From positions 17,274 to 81,273 of the forward strand of contig CADACW010000005.1 in NCBI GenBank assembly GCA_902786565.1: 64,000 nucleotides of DNA. The letters run 5' to 3'. Source of the DNA: an uncultured Prevotellaceae bacterium (GTDB lineage Bacteria > Bacteroidota > Bacteroidia > Bacteroidales > Bacteroidaceae). The position numbers were made by a program, and so were the translations under genes. This document shows, in pieces, positions 45,398-55,094 of the stretch (position 1 is the first letter of the stretch; each line of letters begins with the position of its first letter). The notes under the pieces are model-generated. The model saw only the letters and a list, made by a program, of their open reading frames with translations, had not been told where the DNA came from and searched no databases.

Positions 45398-47032
45398 ATG
45401 CACAACATCTTATTATCTATCGATGCCGGTACGATTGACTGGTCGCGGGCGCAGTTTGCGCTGACGGCCATCTACCACTGGCTGTTCGTGCCCCTGACGC
45501 TCGGCCTGGCCGTCATCATGGGCATCTGCGAGACCATCTACTACCGCAAGCGCGACGATTTCTGGAAGACGGCGGCCCAGTTCTGGCAGCGCCTCTTCGG
45601 CGTCAACTTCGCCATGGGCGTGGCCACGGGCATCATCCTCGAGTTTGAGTTCGGCACCAACTGGAGCAACTACTCCTGGTTTGTGGGCGACATCTTCGGA
45701 GCGCCGCTGGCCGTCGAGGGCATCGTGGCCTTCTTTATGGAGAGCACGTTTGTGGCCGTGATGTTTTTCGGCTGGCACAAGGTGTCGGCAGGCTTCCACC
45801 TGGCCTCCACCTGGCTCACGGGCCTGGGCGCCACCATCTCCGCCTGGTGGATTCTGGTGGCCAACGCCTGGATGCAGTACCCCGTGGGCTGCACGTTCAA
45901 CCCCGACACCATGCGCAACGAGATGACGTCGTTTGCCGAGGTGGCCCTGTCGCCCTTTGCCATCGACAAGTTCTGCCACACGGTCATCTCGTCGTGGATC
46001 ATCGGCGCTGTCTTCGTATGCGCCGTCTCCTGCTGGTATCTGCTCCGCAAGCGCGAGCAGCGGCTGGCACTTGAGAGCATCAGGATTGCCACCGTCGTAG
46101 GACTCATTGCCTCGCTCGGCGCTGCCGCCACCGGCCACAAGAGCGCACAGAGCGTGGGCGAGGTGCAGCCGATGAAGCTGGCAGCGATGGAAGCCCTCTA
46201 CAACGGCGGCACCGACCAGGGGCTGACGGCCGTGGCCTGGGTGAACCCGCTGGAGCAGCCCGACTACGCCCACGAGGCCGAGGCACCGCTGAAGGTGGAG
46301 ATGCCCTACGCCCTCTCATTTATGGCCACCAACGACCTGCACGGCTATGTGCCGGGCGTGAACGACATACTGAACGGCTACACACGGCCTGACGGCACGC
46401 AGGAGCCCTCGGTCGACGAGAAGATGCACCGCGGGCGCATAGCCATACAGGCACTGGCCGACTACAGGAAGGCGAAGGCCGAAGGGGCCGACAAGGACAG
46501 CCTCGACGCCCAGCTCTCGCTGCTCAACGAGCACATGCCCTACTTCGGCTACGGCTACATACGCAACCGGGACGAGGTGGTGCCCTACATCCCCGTCAAC
46601 TTCTGGGCGTTCCGCACGATGGTGGGCCTCGGTTGCCTGTTCATCGCCTTCTTCGCCGTGCTGCTGTTGCTGGTGTTCAACATCCCGTTTGTCTCGCTTG
46701 TGTCGCGCCGACTGATGGCCGCCCTGGGCCTGCTTGACGAGACCGAGGCCGACACGCCCGCTTCAGGGTCGGTGCCCGTGTGGCTCTGCTGGGCTGCCAT
46801 CGCCATGGTGCCGCTGGCATACATCGCCTCTGAGAGCGGATGGCTTGTGGCCGAGTTCGGCCGCCAGCCCTGGACCATCCAGGACATGCTGCCCACCTGG
46901 GCCGCCGTCAGCGACCTGCACGCCGGCAGCGTGGCCCTGACCTTCTTCATCTTCCTCATCCTCTTCACCACCATGCTTGCCGTTGAAATCAACATCCTGC
47001 TGAAACAAATCAAGAAAGGACCGAAATCATGA
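45398..47032 (+). CDS. cydA: Cytochrome bd ubiquinol oxidase subunit I
   Basis: 544 residues from the ATG at 45398. The N-terminal half is highly conserved (WSRAQFALTAIYHWLFVPLTLGL, with the heme b595 histidine; FGVNFAMGVATGIILEFEFGTNW; GWHKVSAGFHLASTWL). A Q-loop follows (about 250-390) and the C-terminal spans end VEINILLKQIKKGPKS. With CydB it reduces O2 to water with quinol at high affinity, which suits microaerobic growth of gut anaerobes. It overlaps cydB by ATGA. Confidence 0.96.
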   Translation: MHNILLSIDAGTIDWSRAQFALTAIYHWLFVPLTLGLAVIMGICETIYYRKRDDFWKTAAQFWQRLFGVNFAMGVATGIILEFEFGTNWSNYSWFVGDIFGAPLAVEGIVAFFMESTFVAVMFFGWHKVSAGFHLASTWLTGLGATISAWWILVANAWMQYPVGCTFNPDTMRNEMTSFAEVALSPFAIDKFCHTVISSWIIGAVFVCAVSCWYLLRKREQRLALESIRIATVVGLIASLGAAATGHKSAQSVGEVQPMKLAAMEALYNGGTDQGLTAVAWVNPLEQPDYAHEAEAPLKVEMPYALSFMATNDLHGYVPGVNDILNGYTRPDGTQEPSVDEKMHRGRIAIQALADYRKAKAEGADKDSLDAQLSLLNEHMPYFGYGYIRNRDEVVPYIPVNFWAFRTMVGLGCLFIAFFAVLLLLVFNIPFVSLVSRRLMAALGLLDETEADTPASGSVPVWLCWAAIAMVPLAYIASESGWLVAEFGRQPWTIQDMLPTWAAVSDLHAGSVALTFFIFLILFTTMLAVEINILLKQIKKGPKS

Positions 47033-48174
47033 CATATACATTTCTGCAACACTACTGGTGCTTCATCGTGTCACTGCTGGGAGCACTGCTCGTCTTCCTG
47101 CTGTTTGTGCAGGGAGCCAACTCCGTGGTCTTCTCACTGGGCCGCACGCCCGAAGAGCGCCGACTGCTGGTCAACAGCACGGGCCGCAAGTGGGAGTTCA
47201 CGTTCACCACGCTCGTCACCTTCGGCGGTGCCTTCTTCGCCTCGTTCCCGCTGTTCTACAGCACCTCGTTTGGCGGGGCCTACTGGCTGTGGATGCTCAT
47301 CCTCTTCACCTTCGTGCTGCAGGCCGTGAGCTACGAGTTCCAGAACAAGCTGGGCAACTTCCTCGGCCCGCGCACCTTCCAGTGGTTTCTGGTGCTCAAC
47401 GGCCTGCTGGGCCCGCTGCTGCTCGGCGGAGCCGTGGCCACCTTCTTCGAGGGGAGCAACTTCGTCATTGAGAAATCCAATCTGATTGATGCGGGTGCCG
47501 TCACGCCCATCATCAGCCGCTGGGCCAACGCCTCCCACGGCCTCGACGCCCTGCTCAACCCCTGGGTGCTGGTGTTCGGGCTGGCCGTGATGTTCCTGGC
47601 CCGCGTGCTGGGCATACTCTACCTGATGAACAATGTCTGCGACGCCGCCATACGCCAGCGCTGCCCGTCGCGGCTGCTGGGCGCAGCAGTGCCCTTCGTC
47701 ATACTGTTCGTGGGCTTCCTGGTGCACCTGCTGCTGAAGGACGGCTTCGCCTACGACGACAGCGGCGCCATCTATATGGAGCCCAACAAGTATCTGCACA
47801 ACATGATTGACTTATGGTATCTCACGCTGCTCATGCTCATCGGCGTAGCCCTGGTGCTCTACGCCCTCTACTCAGCCATTGTGCAGCAATCGGACAAGGC
47901 CATCTGGCCCGCCGGCATAGGCACCGTGCTCACCGTGCTACCCCTGCTGCTGCTCTCGGCCTGGAACCACACGGCCTACTATCCCTCGACAGCCGACCTG
48001 CAGTCGTCGCTCACGCTGGAAAACTCGTGCAGCAGCTACTTCACACTGAACACCATGTTCTATGTGTCGCTGCTCGTGCCCTTCGTCCTGGCCTACATCG
48101 TATATTGCTGGCACAAGATTGACAGCCGCAAAATCACTCGCGAGGAGATTGCTGCCGACGGCCATGCCTATTGA
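47029..48174 (+). CDS. cydB: Cytochrome bd ubiquinol oxidase subunit II
   Basis: 381 residues with eight or nine membrane spans. It starts MTYTFLQHYWCFIVSLLGALLVFLLFVQGANSVVF, in the position of the CydB QGANS motif, and ends ...KITREEIAADGHAY. It is the partner of CydA in the bd oxidase. Translation starts within the cydA stop codon. No terminator was seen; the next gene starts 48 bp later. Confidence 0.94.
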   Translation: MTYTFLQHYWCFIVSLLGALLVFLLFVQGANSVVFSLGRTPEERRLLVNSTGRKWEFTFTTLVTFGGAFFASFPLFYSTSFGGAYWLWMLILFTFVLQAVSYEFQNKLGNFLGPRTFQWFLVLNGLLGPLLLGGAVATFFEGSNFVIEKSNLIDAGAVTPIISRWANASHGLDALLNPWVLVFGLAVMFLARVLGILYLMNNVCDAAIRQRCPSRLLGAAVPFVILFVGFLVHLLLKDGFAYDDSGAIYMEPNKYLHNMIDLWYLTLLMLIGVALVLYALYSAIVQQSDKAIWPAGIGTVLTVLPLLLLSAWNHTAYYPSTADLQSSLTLENSCSSYFTLNTMFYVSLLVPFVLAYIVYCWHKIDSRKITREEIAADGHAY

Positions 48175-48222
48175 CGGCAAAAACTATCGTCTGACCTCCC
48201 AAAGACAAACTGCAACAAAAGA

Positions 48223-48804
48223 ATGAAAAAGACAACACTATGGACGCTCGGCCTGCTGCTCAGCCTGAGTGCAAGCACGATGGCACAGACCGACCTGACC
48301 GGCAGAGTGTACCACAACGACAATATCATAAAGGCACTCGTCAGCGAAGAGAGCGGCGAACTTGACACCAAGCTGAAGGAGCTGGAACCGCAGGCCATAG
48401 CCAAAGCCGAAAAGGAAAAAGGCCGCCCGCTGACCGACAAGGAGAAGGAGACAGTGAAGAAAGAGGTCAACGAGGCCAAGGCCAAGGCCATAGCCGCACA
48501 GAATGCCCTCAAGATTGCCATCACCGTAGAGTTCAACAGCTCTACTCAGGCCGTGATGCGCAACAAGATAACCGTCGACGAGGCTGCCCTGAAAGCCGTC
48601 GGCGTGGGATGGCTGAAGCGCAAAGCCCTGAAGGCTGCCATTGCCTTGGCACCGGAGAAGGAGAAGAGCAACTACGTGGTCCAGGGCAATCTGGTCATCA
48701 TGGGCGAGGGCAAGGACCTGGACACGCTGCGCCTCAGCCCCGACGGACAGACACTATCAGGCAGAGACGACAAAAGAGAGTTTAAACTGAAAAGAATCAA
48801 ATAA
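48223..48804 (+). CDS. Secreted protein of unknown function
   Basis: 193 residues with a signal peptide (MKKTTLWTLGLLLSLSASTMA) and no lipobox cysteine. The mature part starts QTDLTGRVYHNDNIIKALVS and has a charged, helical middle (LKELEPQAIAKAEKEKGRPL...) and a beta-rich end (SNYVVQGNLVIMGEGKDLDT). The layout resembles small envelope proteins such as the DUF4923 product, but homology is not evident. It may belong to the same transcript as the next gene (15-bp gap). Confidence 0.72.
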   Translation: MKKTTLWTLGLLLSLSASTMAQTDLTGRVYHNDNIIKALVSEESGELDTKLKELEPQAIAKAEKEKGRPLTDKEKETVKKEVNEAKAKAIAAQNALKIAITVEFNSSTQAVMRNKITVDEAALKAVGVGWLKRKALKAAIALAPEKEKSNYVVQGNLVIMGEGKDLDTLRLSPDGQTLSGRDDKREFKLKRIK

Positions 48805-48819
48805 ACAAAAACCAAAAAA

Positions 48820-49389
48820 ATGAAGAAAGTTTATGTATTTCTGGCTAACGGCTTCGAAGACATCGAGGCCCTGATACCCGTCGACGTGCTGCGTCGCGGA
48901 GGTGTGGACGTGACAACAGTGAGCACGGTGGACGACTCGCAGATAGTGGAGTCGGCCCACGGCGTGCAGATAGTGGCCGACGAGATGTTCGACGACTGCG
49001 ACTTCAGCGATGCCGACCTGCTGTTGCTGCCCGGCGGCATGCCCGGCGCATCCAATCTGTATGAGCATCCGGGCGTATGCGATGCCGTGAAAGCACAGGC
49101 CGACCAAGGCAAGCGCATTGCGGCCATCTGCGCCGCTCCAGCCGTGGTGCTGGGACAACTGGGACTGCTGGAGGGCCGACAGGCCACGTGTTACCCCGGA
49201 TTCGAGCAACTGCTGAAGGGGGCACACTACACCGCCGCCCTCTGCACCACCGACGGCAACATCACCACCGGCGAAGGCCCGGCCGCCGCATTGCCCTTCG
49301 CCTACGAACTGCTGGCACAGCTCACCGACGCGCAGACCAGCCGACAGGTGGCCGTAGGCATGCGATTTGCCCATCTGATGGAGAAGTGA
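48820..49389 (+). CDS. DJ-1/PfpI family protein
   Basis: 189 residues. The conserved NGFEDIEALIPVDVLRRGG start holds the acidic residue of the DJ-1 site, and the nucleophile elbow is AAICAAPAVV near 104 (cysteine). The glutamine-amidotransferase-like fold is complete. DJ-1/ThiJ-type proteins act as redox-sensitive chaperones or hydrolases; the older name thiJ is not supported by function. It is closely spaced with its neighbours (15 and 45 bp). Confidence 0.9.
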   Translation: MKKVYVFLANGFEDIEALIPVDVLRRGGVDVTTVSTVDDSQIVESAHGVQIVADEMFDDCDFSDADLLLLPGGMPGASNLYEHPGVCDAVKAQADQGKRIAAICAAPAVVLGQLGLLEGRQATCYPGFEQLLKGAHYTAALCTTDGNITTGEGPAAALPFAYELLAQLTDAQTSRQVAVGMRFAHLMEK

Positions 49390-49434
49390 CTCACTTGCCA
49401 AACCATTTAAAAACCGAAAAAAACAACTATCACT

Positions 49435-50322
49435 ATGGTCAACAAATCAGCATCGCAAGGCGGCATCAAAATACCTTCCGGCCCACTCAAATTTCTCCTG
49501 TACGTCGGAGCGGCCATCCTACTGGTCATCATCATCTTCACTGCCTGCTGCACGGTGGTCGACTCAGGCGAGGTGGGCATCAAGTTCCACAAGTGGTCGG
49601 CATCCGAGCAGGACTACGGCGGCGTAGAGGGCACCTGCAAGGGATGGGTCTTCTACAACCCCATCACCACCAGCGTGTTCACCTACCCCACCTTCACACA
49701 GCGCAAGCAGTACGAAACCTTCTCGGTGAACGCCAAGGATGCGTCGCTCTTCGAGATGGATCCCACCATAGCCTATCGCATCAACCCCGAAAAGGCATGC
49801 GACATCTTCACCAAGTACCGCGTGGGCGTGAAGGAACTGGAGGAGGGCTACATACGCACCTGCATCTACGAGGCATACCGCACCTGCGCCAACCAGTACA
49901 CCAGCGACTCGCTGATGTCGAACCGCGCCAACTTTGAGCGCGACGTGCGCGCACGCTTGGAGAAGTCGCTGATGGCCGAAGGATTCCTGGTGGAGGAGTT
50001 CACCAGCAAAATCACCCCACCCTCGTCGCTACTCTCCATGATCGACGCCAAGAACACGGCCATACAGAGCGCACTGAAGGCCGAAAACGAGGTGAAAGAG
50101 GCCGAGGCCAACGCCAAGATTGCCGTGGCAAAGGCCGAGGGTGCAGCCAAGGCCATGAAAATCAAGGCCGACGCCGAGGCTTACTACAACAAGACCATCG
50201 CCGCATCGCTCTCGCCCATGATTGTCCAGGAGGACATGATTGAGAAGTGGGACGGCAAGATGCCCCAGATTGTTGGCGGCAACGGCATGATGCTCGACAT
50301 CTCTAAAATCATGGCAAAGTGA
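49435..50322 (+). CDS. SPFH (band 7) domain membrane protein
   Basis: 295 residues. A single N-terminal span (about 16-38, [20 protein letters not shown]) is followed by an SPFH/prohibitin domain: [62 protein letters not shown] long coiled helix ([20 protein letters not shown]) completes the pattern. Such proteins form large membrane scaffolds that organise proteases or lipids. The gene shares a GTGA overlap with ispD. Confidence 0.88.
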   Translation: MVNKSASQGGIKIPSGPLKFLLYVGAAILLVIIIFTACCTVVDSGEVGIKFHKWSASEQDYGGVEGTCKGWVFYNPITTSVFTYPTFTQRKQYETFSVNAKDASLFEMDPTIAYRINPEKACDIFTKYRVGVKELEEGYIRTCIYEAYRTCANQYTSDSLMSNRANFERDVRARLEKSLMAEGFLVEEFTSKITPPSSLLSMIDAKNTAIQSALKAENEVKEAEANAKIAVAKAEGAAKAMKIKADAEAYYNKTIAASLSPMIVQEDMIEKWDGKMPQIVGGNGMMLDISKIMAK

Positions 50323-50993
50323 ACGACTATGTAATCATTGTAGCCGGCGGGAAGGGGCTGCGCATGGGCGGCGATGTGCCCAAGCAGTTCCTACCCGTAG
50401 GCGGTCGACCCGTGCTGATGCGCACGCTGGAGCGATTCCACCAATACAACATCGCCCTGAAAATCATACTGGTGCTGCCCAAGGCCCAACAGGACTACTG
50501 GCTGCAACTGTGCCGGCAGTATGAGTTCCACATCCCCTACCGGCTGGCCGACGGGGGCGAGACGCGCTTCCACTCCGTGCAGAACGGTCTGGCCCTCATC
50601 CCCGACGATGCCGAGGGCGTGGTGGGTGTGCACGACGGCGTGCGCCCCTTCGTGTCGACGGAGGTCATAGCCCGCTGCTACGAGACCGCCCGCCAAAGCG
50701 GAGCCGCTGTCCCCGTCACCCCCGTCGTAGAGTCGCTCCGACAGCTTCACGGCGACGACACCTCGGAGAGCGTCCCCCGCGACCACTACCGTCTGGTGCA
50801 GACACCACAGACCTTCGACATCCAACTGCTGAAGGCCGCCAACCGCCAGCCCTACCGCGACACCTTCACCGACGATGCCTCCGTCGTAGAGTCCCACGGC
50901 CACCCCATCACCCTGGTCGAAGGCAACCGCGAGAACATCAAGCTCACCACCCCCTTCGACCTCCGCATCGCCGAGGCCCTGCTGGAGCCGTAA
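50319..50993 (+). CDS. ispD: 2-C-methyl-D-erythritol 4-phosphate cytidylyltransferase
   Basis: 224 residues with a GTG start at 50319 inside the SPFH stop (GTGA). The nucleotide-binding start [20 protein letters not shown] has the GGxGxRM...PKQ signature. The core [11 protein letters not shown] and the end [13 protein letters not shown] are typical. It transfers CMP to MEP in the non-mevalonate isoprenoid pathway. It is the last GC-rich gene before the AT-rich restriction island. Confidence 0.95.
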   Translation: MNDYVIIVAGGKGLRMGGDVPKQFLPVGGRPVLMRTLERFHQYNIALKIILVLPKAQQDYWLQLCRQYEFHIPYRLADGGETRFHSVQNGLALIPDDAEGVVGVHDGVRPFVSTEVIARCYETARQSGAAVPVTPVVESLRQLHGDDTSESVPRDHYRLVQTPQTFDIQLLKAANRQPYRDTFTDDASVVESHGHPITLVEGNRENIKLTTPFDLRIAEALLEP

Positions 50994-51289
50994 AAAAGAG
51001 CCCTTCAGTTTCATACTTTTTAGATGAAAATGTAAATTTCTACAAACAAATAACACAAAGAGAAAAGAGAAAGTAAAAAATAGTTTTTAGACATCCTTGA
51101 CTTTACTGAAATACCCAAATTTGCACATACAGTCACGTCAGTTTAGTTAGGACAACGAGGATGCCTGCGCCAAGAAACTATGGGCGTGGACAGAATGATT
51201 GTTGTCTGGCGTGGGCTGTGCAAGGCCTGGGTATACAACCTGAATCCTTCCACGTCCTCTTTTTGAGGACATCTTTAGTATATACGAAT
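50994..51289 (+). promoter_or_regulatory. Spacer at the left edge of the restriction island
   Basis: Composition changes from GC-rich to AT-rich within this stretch. CAAATTTGC (51116-51124), one base off the -7 consensus, may drive the nuclease gene. GTCCTCTTTTTGAGGAC (51254-51270) can form a small hairpin just before the start codon. No attachment-site repeat was found. Confidence 0.35.
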
Positions 51290-53227
51290 ATGAATAAGAG
51301 ACTATTTAGGATTCACGGCGACAACATTGTGGAGTGTAAAAGGACACTGAATATGATTGCTGAAGCTTTCGATTCTTCTCCGAAGTTGCAAAAAAGCCCT
51401 ATCTATTTTCCTAAGTACACTATTGTTACAGAACAATCTGTGTTCGAGATAGAATTGCTGTCAGGCCACGGACGATGGAGCGACATCGACCTTGGCGAAA
51501 TCATTCTACAATCCGGGGGACAGCTTAGGGAGTCAGCAGACTCGTATATTACGGAGATAAAAGACAGTAAAGAGCATATTCTTCTTGGCATTGAATTCTG
51601 TTCCGCATTACCAGCCGGCAACAATGCATGGCAAAGAAACGGCAGGGCTCTTGCGAGCGTATTGGCAAACATTCCTTATTTGTATTATGCAGAGATTGGC
51701 GGAATAGAATTGGACGAAAACCGCAATCCTAAAGCGCCAAGATACCCCAATCCTGCTGTTCCGTTTTCCTATATTGTTTTGTCCGAAGATACAAAAAGGG
51801 TTTGTTTGCCAGTTTATAGTGGACACCCTTCTATGACTGAAGAGAACTTGAAGTTATATAAGGACTCTCTTGGGTATAAAGACGGATTGGATTATCTGAG
51901 GCAGGTCCTCCTTGGCACAGACACAAGCAAGATTGTAAAAAAGCTTTCTGACAAGGCACTTTTACTGGTCAACATCTTATCAAATGCTCGGAATCATCGT
52001 GATACACTTCGTGGAGAAGAATGGAGGAATCTGCTTAACTCAGGAAACCGGCCATTATGGCTTACTCGCTATAACGGGTTTGGATGGAAGAAAAAGGCAG
52101 GAGGAAAAGTTATCGTCACCCCAACGCTCAATCTAATGAAAGAAAAGGCAGAAACTTTGTCGGCAAAGCCCATCACCGCTGAAGACCTTCCGTTTTGCAT
52201 CATTCCTAAAGAGAATGTTAGCTTGTTTAAGAAGTGGATGAGAAAGACCTATCGGGGAATGAAAACTGAACTTGATGTGAAAAAGGATCTTGCAATAGTA
52301 TGGATAACGGGCTTCAAGCCTAAGGGTGATGATTCGCGACCAGACCGAGGGCTTTCGCCTCTATGCAGAATGTTATTAGGTAAAGATGCGAACATACTGG
52401 CAGTCGTATATGGACCAGGAACAAAGTCCACGTGGGATTTGCTTTCGACTTCCCCAGAGGCACTATGCAAGAACAATGGGCTTTTTCAATCCATCTTTAC
52501 GTGTTGCAATTATCTTTTAGTAGACAGCACAACTTGCCGCCAGAAGTTGTTTATTAACACCAACTCGAATTTCTCTCTTCAGACAGGCATAATCACTTTC
52601 CCATATATCGAAACACCAGTAGTACAGTTTTTTGAACATGATACCGATTGCGCCATTCATCAGATTTTGTCATCCCAAGACAAGCTCGGGATCCACGAAT
52701 GTTTTTGTAACCCTCCTGGTGGAGATTGGTCAGGCATTTCTTTTTTCTATGAACAGAATGAATACAAATGGACATCTCTTCCACGAGTGTCTGAAAAAAG
52801 CAAAAGGCCGGATCATATTTTCCAGATAGGAAAGGACAGCAGCCCACTTTTTGTCACTATAGAGTCAAAGGGGTTAGGCAAAGATTTGGAGAACGATATA
52901 GGTAATCGGCTGAAAGATTACGTCAGAGACTTGTTTATGAGTGAACCAACTGCGCAAAAAGCTGAAGGCGAAGAATGGAAATACTATGATGGTGCACTTG
53001 TTGGGGAATTAAAGTTTAGCATACTGGCAGTTGGTGCTTTCCTTTACAAAAACAACGAAGAACTGAGCCACCATCTAAGACGTGGCAAGCTGGATGCTAT
53101 TTTCGCTTTTGAGTTTGGAAGTATTTCAACTCTCCATTTTTATTCTAACATCGAAAGCTCATTCCTTGGTAGATGTTTGGAGCTCATTGCTTCAGAACAA
53201 GGAACTTTTATAGTTAAGATACACTGA
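51290..53227 (+). CDS. Candidate type II restriction endonuclease, PD-(D/E)XK type
   Basis: 645 residues from the ATG at 51290 (MNKRLFRIHGDNIVECKR); an earlier in-frame ATG at 51161 is less likely because the added residues look non-native. I do not recognise the family. The C-terminal third has RPDHIFQIGKDSS followed by LFVTIESKG (about 520-542), matching the PD-...-ExK catalytic arrangement of restriction nucleases. The gene is AT-rich, unlike ispD, and faces two methylase genes tail to tail, overlapping the dam-like gene by 36 bp. Endonuclease function is inferred from the motif and partners. Confidence 0.65.
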   Translation: MNKRLFRIHGDNIVECKRTLNMIAEAFDSSPKLQKSPIYFPKYTIVTEQSVFEIELLSGHGRWSDIDLGEIILQSGGQLRESADSYITEIKDSKEHILLGIEFCSALPAGNNAWQRNGRALASVLANIPYLYYAEIGGIELDENRNPKAPRYPNPAVPFSYIVLSEDTKRVCLPVYSGHPSMTEENLKLYKDSLGYKDGLDYLRQVLLGTDTSKIVKKLSDKALLLVNILSNARNHRDTLRGEEWRNLLNSGNRPLWLTRYNGFGWKKKAGGKVIVTPTLNLMKEKAETLSAKPITAEDLPFCIIPKENVSLFKKWMRKTYRGMKTELDVKKDLAIVWITGFKPKGDDSRPDRGLSPLCRMLLGKDANILAVVYGPGTKSTWDLLSTSPEALCKNNGLFQSIFTCCNYLLVDSTTCRQKLFINTNSNFSLQTGIITFPYIETPVVQFFEHDTDCAIHQILSSQDKLGIHECFCNPPGGDWSGISFFYEQNEYKWTSLPRVSEKSKRPDHIFQIGKDSSPLFVTIESKGLGKDLENDIGNRLKDYVRDLFMSEPTAQKAEGEEWKYYDGALVGELKFSILAVGAFLYKNNEELSHHLRRGKLDAIFAFEFGSISTLHFYSNIESSFLGRCLELIASEQGTFIVKIH

Positions 53228-54016
53228 TTCCTGTATGTCCTCCTGCACTTTGTCGATAACTTTACGAAAAGCCGACTTGCCTGTCTTAACCTTGAATAAT
53301 TCTTTATATAATTCTTCTGGCGGGGCGTATGAATAAGTACGCTCACCAGAAGAGCCGTCAAATGTTAGCATCCAATACACGCCCTTGGAATTCAGTTCAT
53401 CGAGTGTGGCGTAGAAATCATCCAAAGAGAAAGGCGTTTGGGTATATCTGCTCTTTGTTCCTCCATAGGGAGGGTCTAAAAACACGAAGTCACCTGACTT
53501 GACATTTGAAAGGCACTCCCTATAATCTACATTCAAGAATTCAAACTTCCGAATGTACTGATGCCATTGCCTGATAATAACTGACAACCTCTCAGGTTCG
53601 ATACCAGGCCTTGTCAAATGAAATGAATTGTTAAACTCACCAGCACTATTATAGCGAATCATTCCATTAAGGCATGTCCGAGTAAGAAACAAAAAATCCA
53701 TAGGGTCTTTTGTGGTGTTAAAAGAATCTCTTACCTCATAATAAACCTGATAGCCTTCCTTCTGTAACCGTTTCCATCTCTTTGAATATTCCAACGCCAC
53801 CCTTTCCGGATTGTTTTTAATCTCATTCCACAAGGAAATGAGTTCTGGAATAATGTCGCTTGCCATGCCTCTGCTTGCCTTAGAGAACGGCATCATGGAG
53901 CCACCACCGACAAATGGCTCATAATAGGTCTTGGCTGGCAAGAAATAGTTAGCCAACTGAGAGGCAACCACTCTTTTGCTGCCAGACCACTTGATAACTG
54001 GTTGTAATGGTTTCAT
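53192..54016 (-). CDS. Dam/DpnM-type N6-adenine methyltransferase (D12 class)
   Basis: 274 residues. Motif I is in YYEPFVGGGSMMPFSKASRG (FVGGGS), motif IV is FVFLDPPYGGTKS near 175 (DPPY), and the start VIKWSGSKRVVASQLANYFL is the D12-class (alpha group) N-terminus. It should methylate adenine N6 in one strand of the island's recognition site. It overlaps the second methylase by 1 bp and the nuclease gene by 36 bp antisense. Its AT-rich codon use matches the island. Confidence 0.87.
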   Translation of the reverse strand: MKPLQPVIKWSGSKRVVASQLANYFLPAKTYYEPFVGGGSMMPFSKASRGMASDIIPELISLWNEIKNNPERVALEYSKRWKRLQKEGYQVYYEVRDSFNTTKDPMDFLFLTRTCLNGMIRYNSAGEFNNSFHLTRPGIEPERLSVIIRQWHQYIRKFEFLNVDYRECLSNVKSGDFVFLDPPYGGTKSRYTQTPFSLDDFYATLDELNSKGVYWMLTFDGSSGERTYSYAPPEELYKELFKVKTGKSAFRKVIDKVQEDIQESVYLNYKSSLF

Positions 54017-54837
54017 CAGAACAAGGATGTTACTTTTGTTTTCAGAGCCTCCTCCAATCTTTTTTGGGCAATCTGATAATATTCGTCCTCTATTTCATAT
54101 CCTACAACATTCATGCCAAACTTGATTCCTGCCACCATTTCTGTTCCAGAACCAGCAAAAGGAACTAATAGTTTGCCACCCTCTACACCACACAAAGTCA
54201 AAATTCTTTCGGCCACTCTTATCGGCTTTTGCGTCGGATGAGAGCCGAACTTCATTTCCTCTTTGGACTTGTTATTAGGAATATCCCAAACAGTCCTCAT
54301 TTGCTTGCCAGCTTCTTTAAGCATATCCGATGAAGAGGAATAAGCTTTGGATGCTTCGTAGTTAAAGAAATACTTTCTTTTTTTCTCTCCTCCCTTATGC
54401 ACCCACAGAATAGTTTCATGACTTGCTGTTAATCTTCGGCCTGAAAGATTTGGGAAGGAATTTCGTTTAAACCACGCTATTTCATTGATAATCTCTAATC
54501 CTAACATCTGACAGCACACATTGACAAATCCCGAATTGTGGTAGGTAGAATGAATCCAAATCGAACCCTCTATCTTAACTACTCTCTTCAATTCTTTTAT
54601 CCAATGATACGTTTGCAGAAAAGAATCATTCTGTGTAAGCAAGTCCCATGCTTCATTCTCCAGATTCCATTCTCCACCAAAACCTTTCAGCCTTTTATTC
54701 TTCCCATAATCCCAATTGTGTTTTGAAGAAGCCCCGTATGGAGGGTCAACTATGCAAAGGTCAAAACTGTCTGATGCTAAAAGCGGCAGACCTTCAAACA
54801 CATCTTGTTTATAGAGATAATACTGTGGATTCATCAC
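54016..54837 (-). CDS. N6/N4 DNA methyltransferase, beta class (DPPY)
   Basis: 273 residues from MMNPQYYLYKQDVFEGLPLL. Catalytic motif IV comes first (LCIVDPPYGASSKHN near 30) and the S-adenosylmethionine motif last (LLVPFAGSGTEMVAGIKFG near 225), the order of beta-group enzymes. HPTQKPIRVAERIL near 203 is the usual lead-in. With the D12-type gene it likely protects the two strands of an asymmetric site or acts on single-stranded DNA like M.DpnA. It is first in the minus-strand pair. Confidence 0.88.
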   Translation of the reverse strand: MMNPQYYLYKQDVFEGLPLLASDSFDLCIVDPPYGASSKHNWDYGKNKRLKGFGGEWNLENEAWDLLTQNDSFLQTYHWIKELKRVVKIEGSIWIHSTYHNSGFVNVCCQMLGLEIINEIAWFKRNSFPNLSGRRLTASHETILWVHKGGEKKRKYFFNYEASKAYSSSSDMLKEAGKQMRTVWDIPNNKSKEEMKFGSHPTQKPIRVAERILTLCGVEGGKLLVPFAGSGTEMVAGIKFGMNVVGYEIEDEYYQIAQKRLEEALKTKVTSLF

Positions 54838-54991
54838 TTACTTTTGTATTTCGGGCTACAAAATTACTCATTATTTTTGAAAATCTTTCAAATTAATGTT
54901 GTTTCTTACGAATAAATAACTCTTCTCCTTGAACTTTCTGAATGTCTTCTGCCTGAGTCTCAACTGGCCATAGCCATGCGATTCATACAAT

Positions 54992-55028
54992 AATTCCGGC
55001 ACTTCATACAAGGGTGCCGGAATTTTTT
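54992..55028 (+). terminator. Intrinsic terminator at the right edge of the restriction island
   Basis: AATTCCGGCAC (54992-55002) pairs perfectly with GTGCCGGAATT (55014-55024), then a T-run to 55028. No intact plus-strand gene precedes it directly, so its gene may have been lost. The rest of 54838-54991 shows only short protein-like frames on the minus strand, without a start. Confidence 0.7.
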
Positions 55029-55057
55029 GTCGGACGGAAAAGGACCATTACCTTTGC
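55026..55057 (+). promoter_or_regulatory. Promoter of the M23-like remnant
   Basis: -33 TTTG (55026-55029, within the terminator T-run), 19-bp spacer, -7 TACCTTTGC (55049-55057). It is a good promoter facing a broken gene. Confidence 0.62.
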
Positions 55058-55094
55058 ACCACAGTTTTCATAAGCCCTATAAAAAAGCTAAGAG

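Noticed and set aside
51161-51289. Upstream in-frame extension of the restriction nuclease
   Set aside because: The 43 added residues look unlike the rest of the protein, and the ATG at 51290 gives a natural N-terminus. Not fully excluded, because a weak promoter lies just before 51161.
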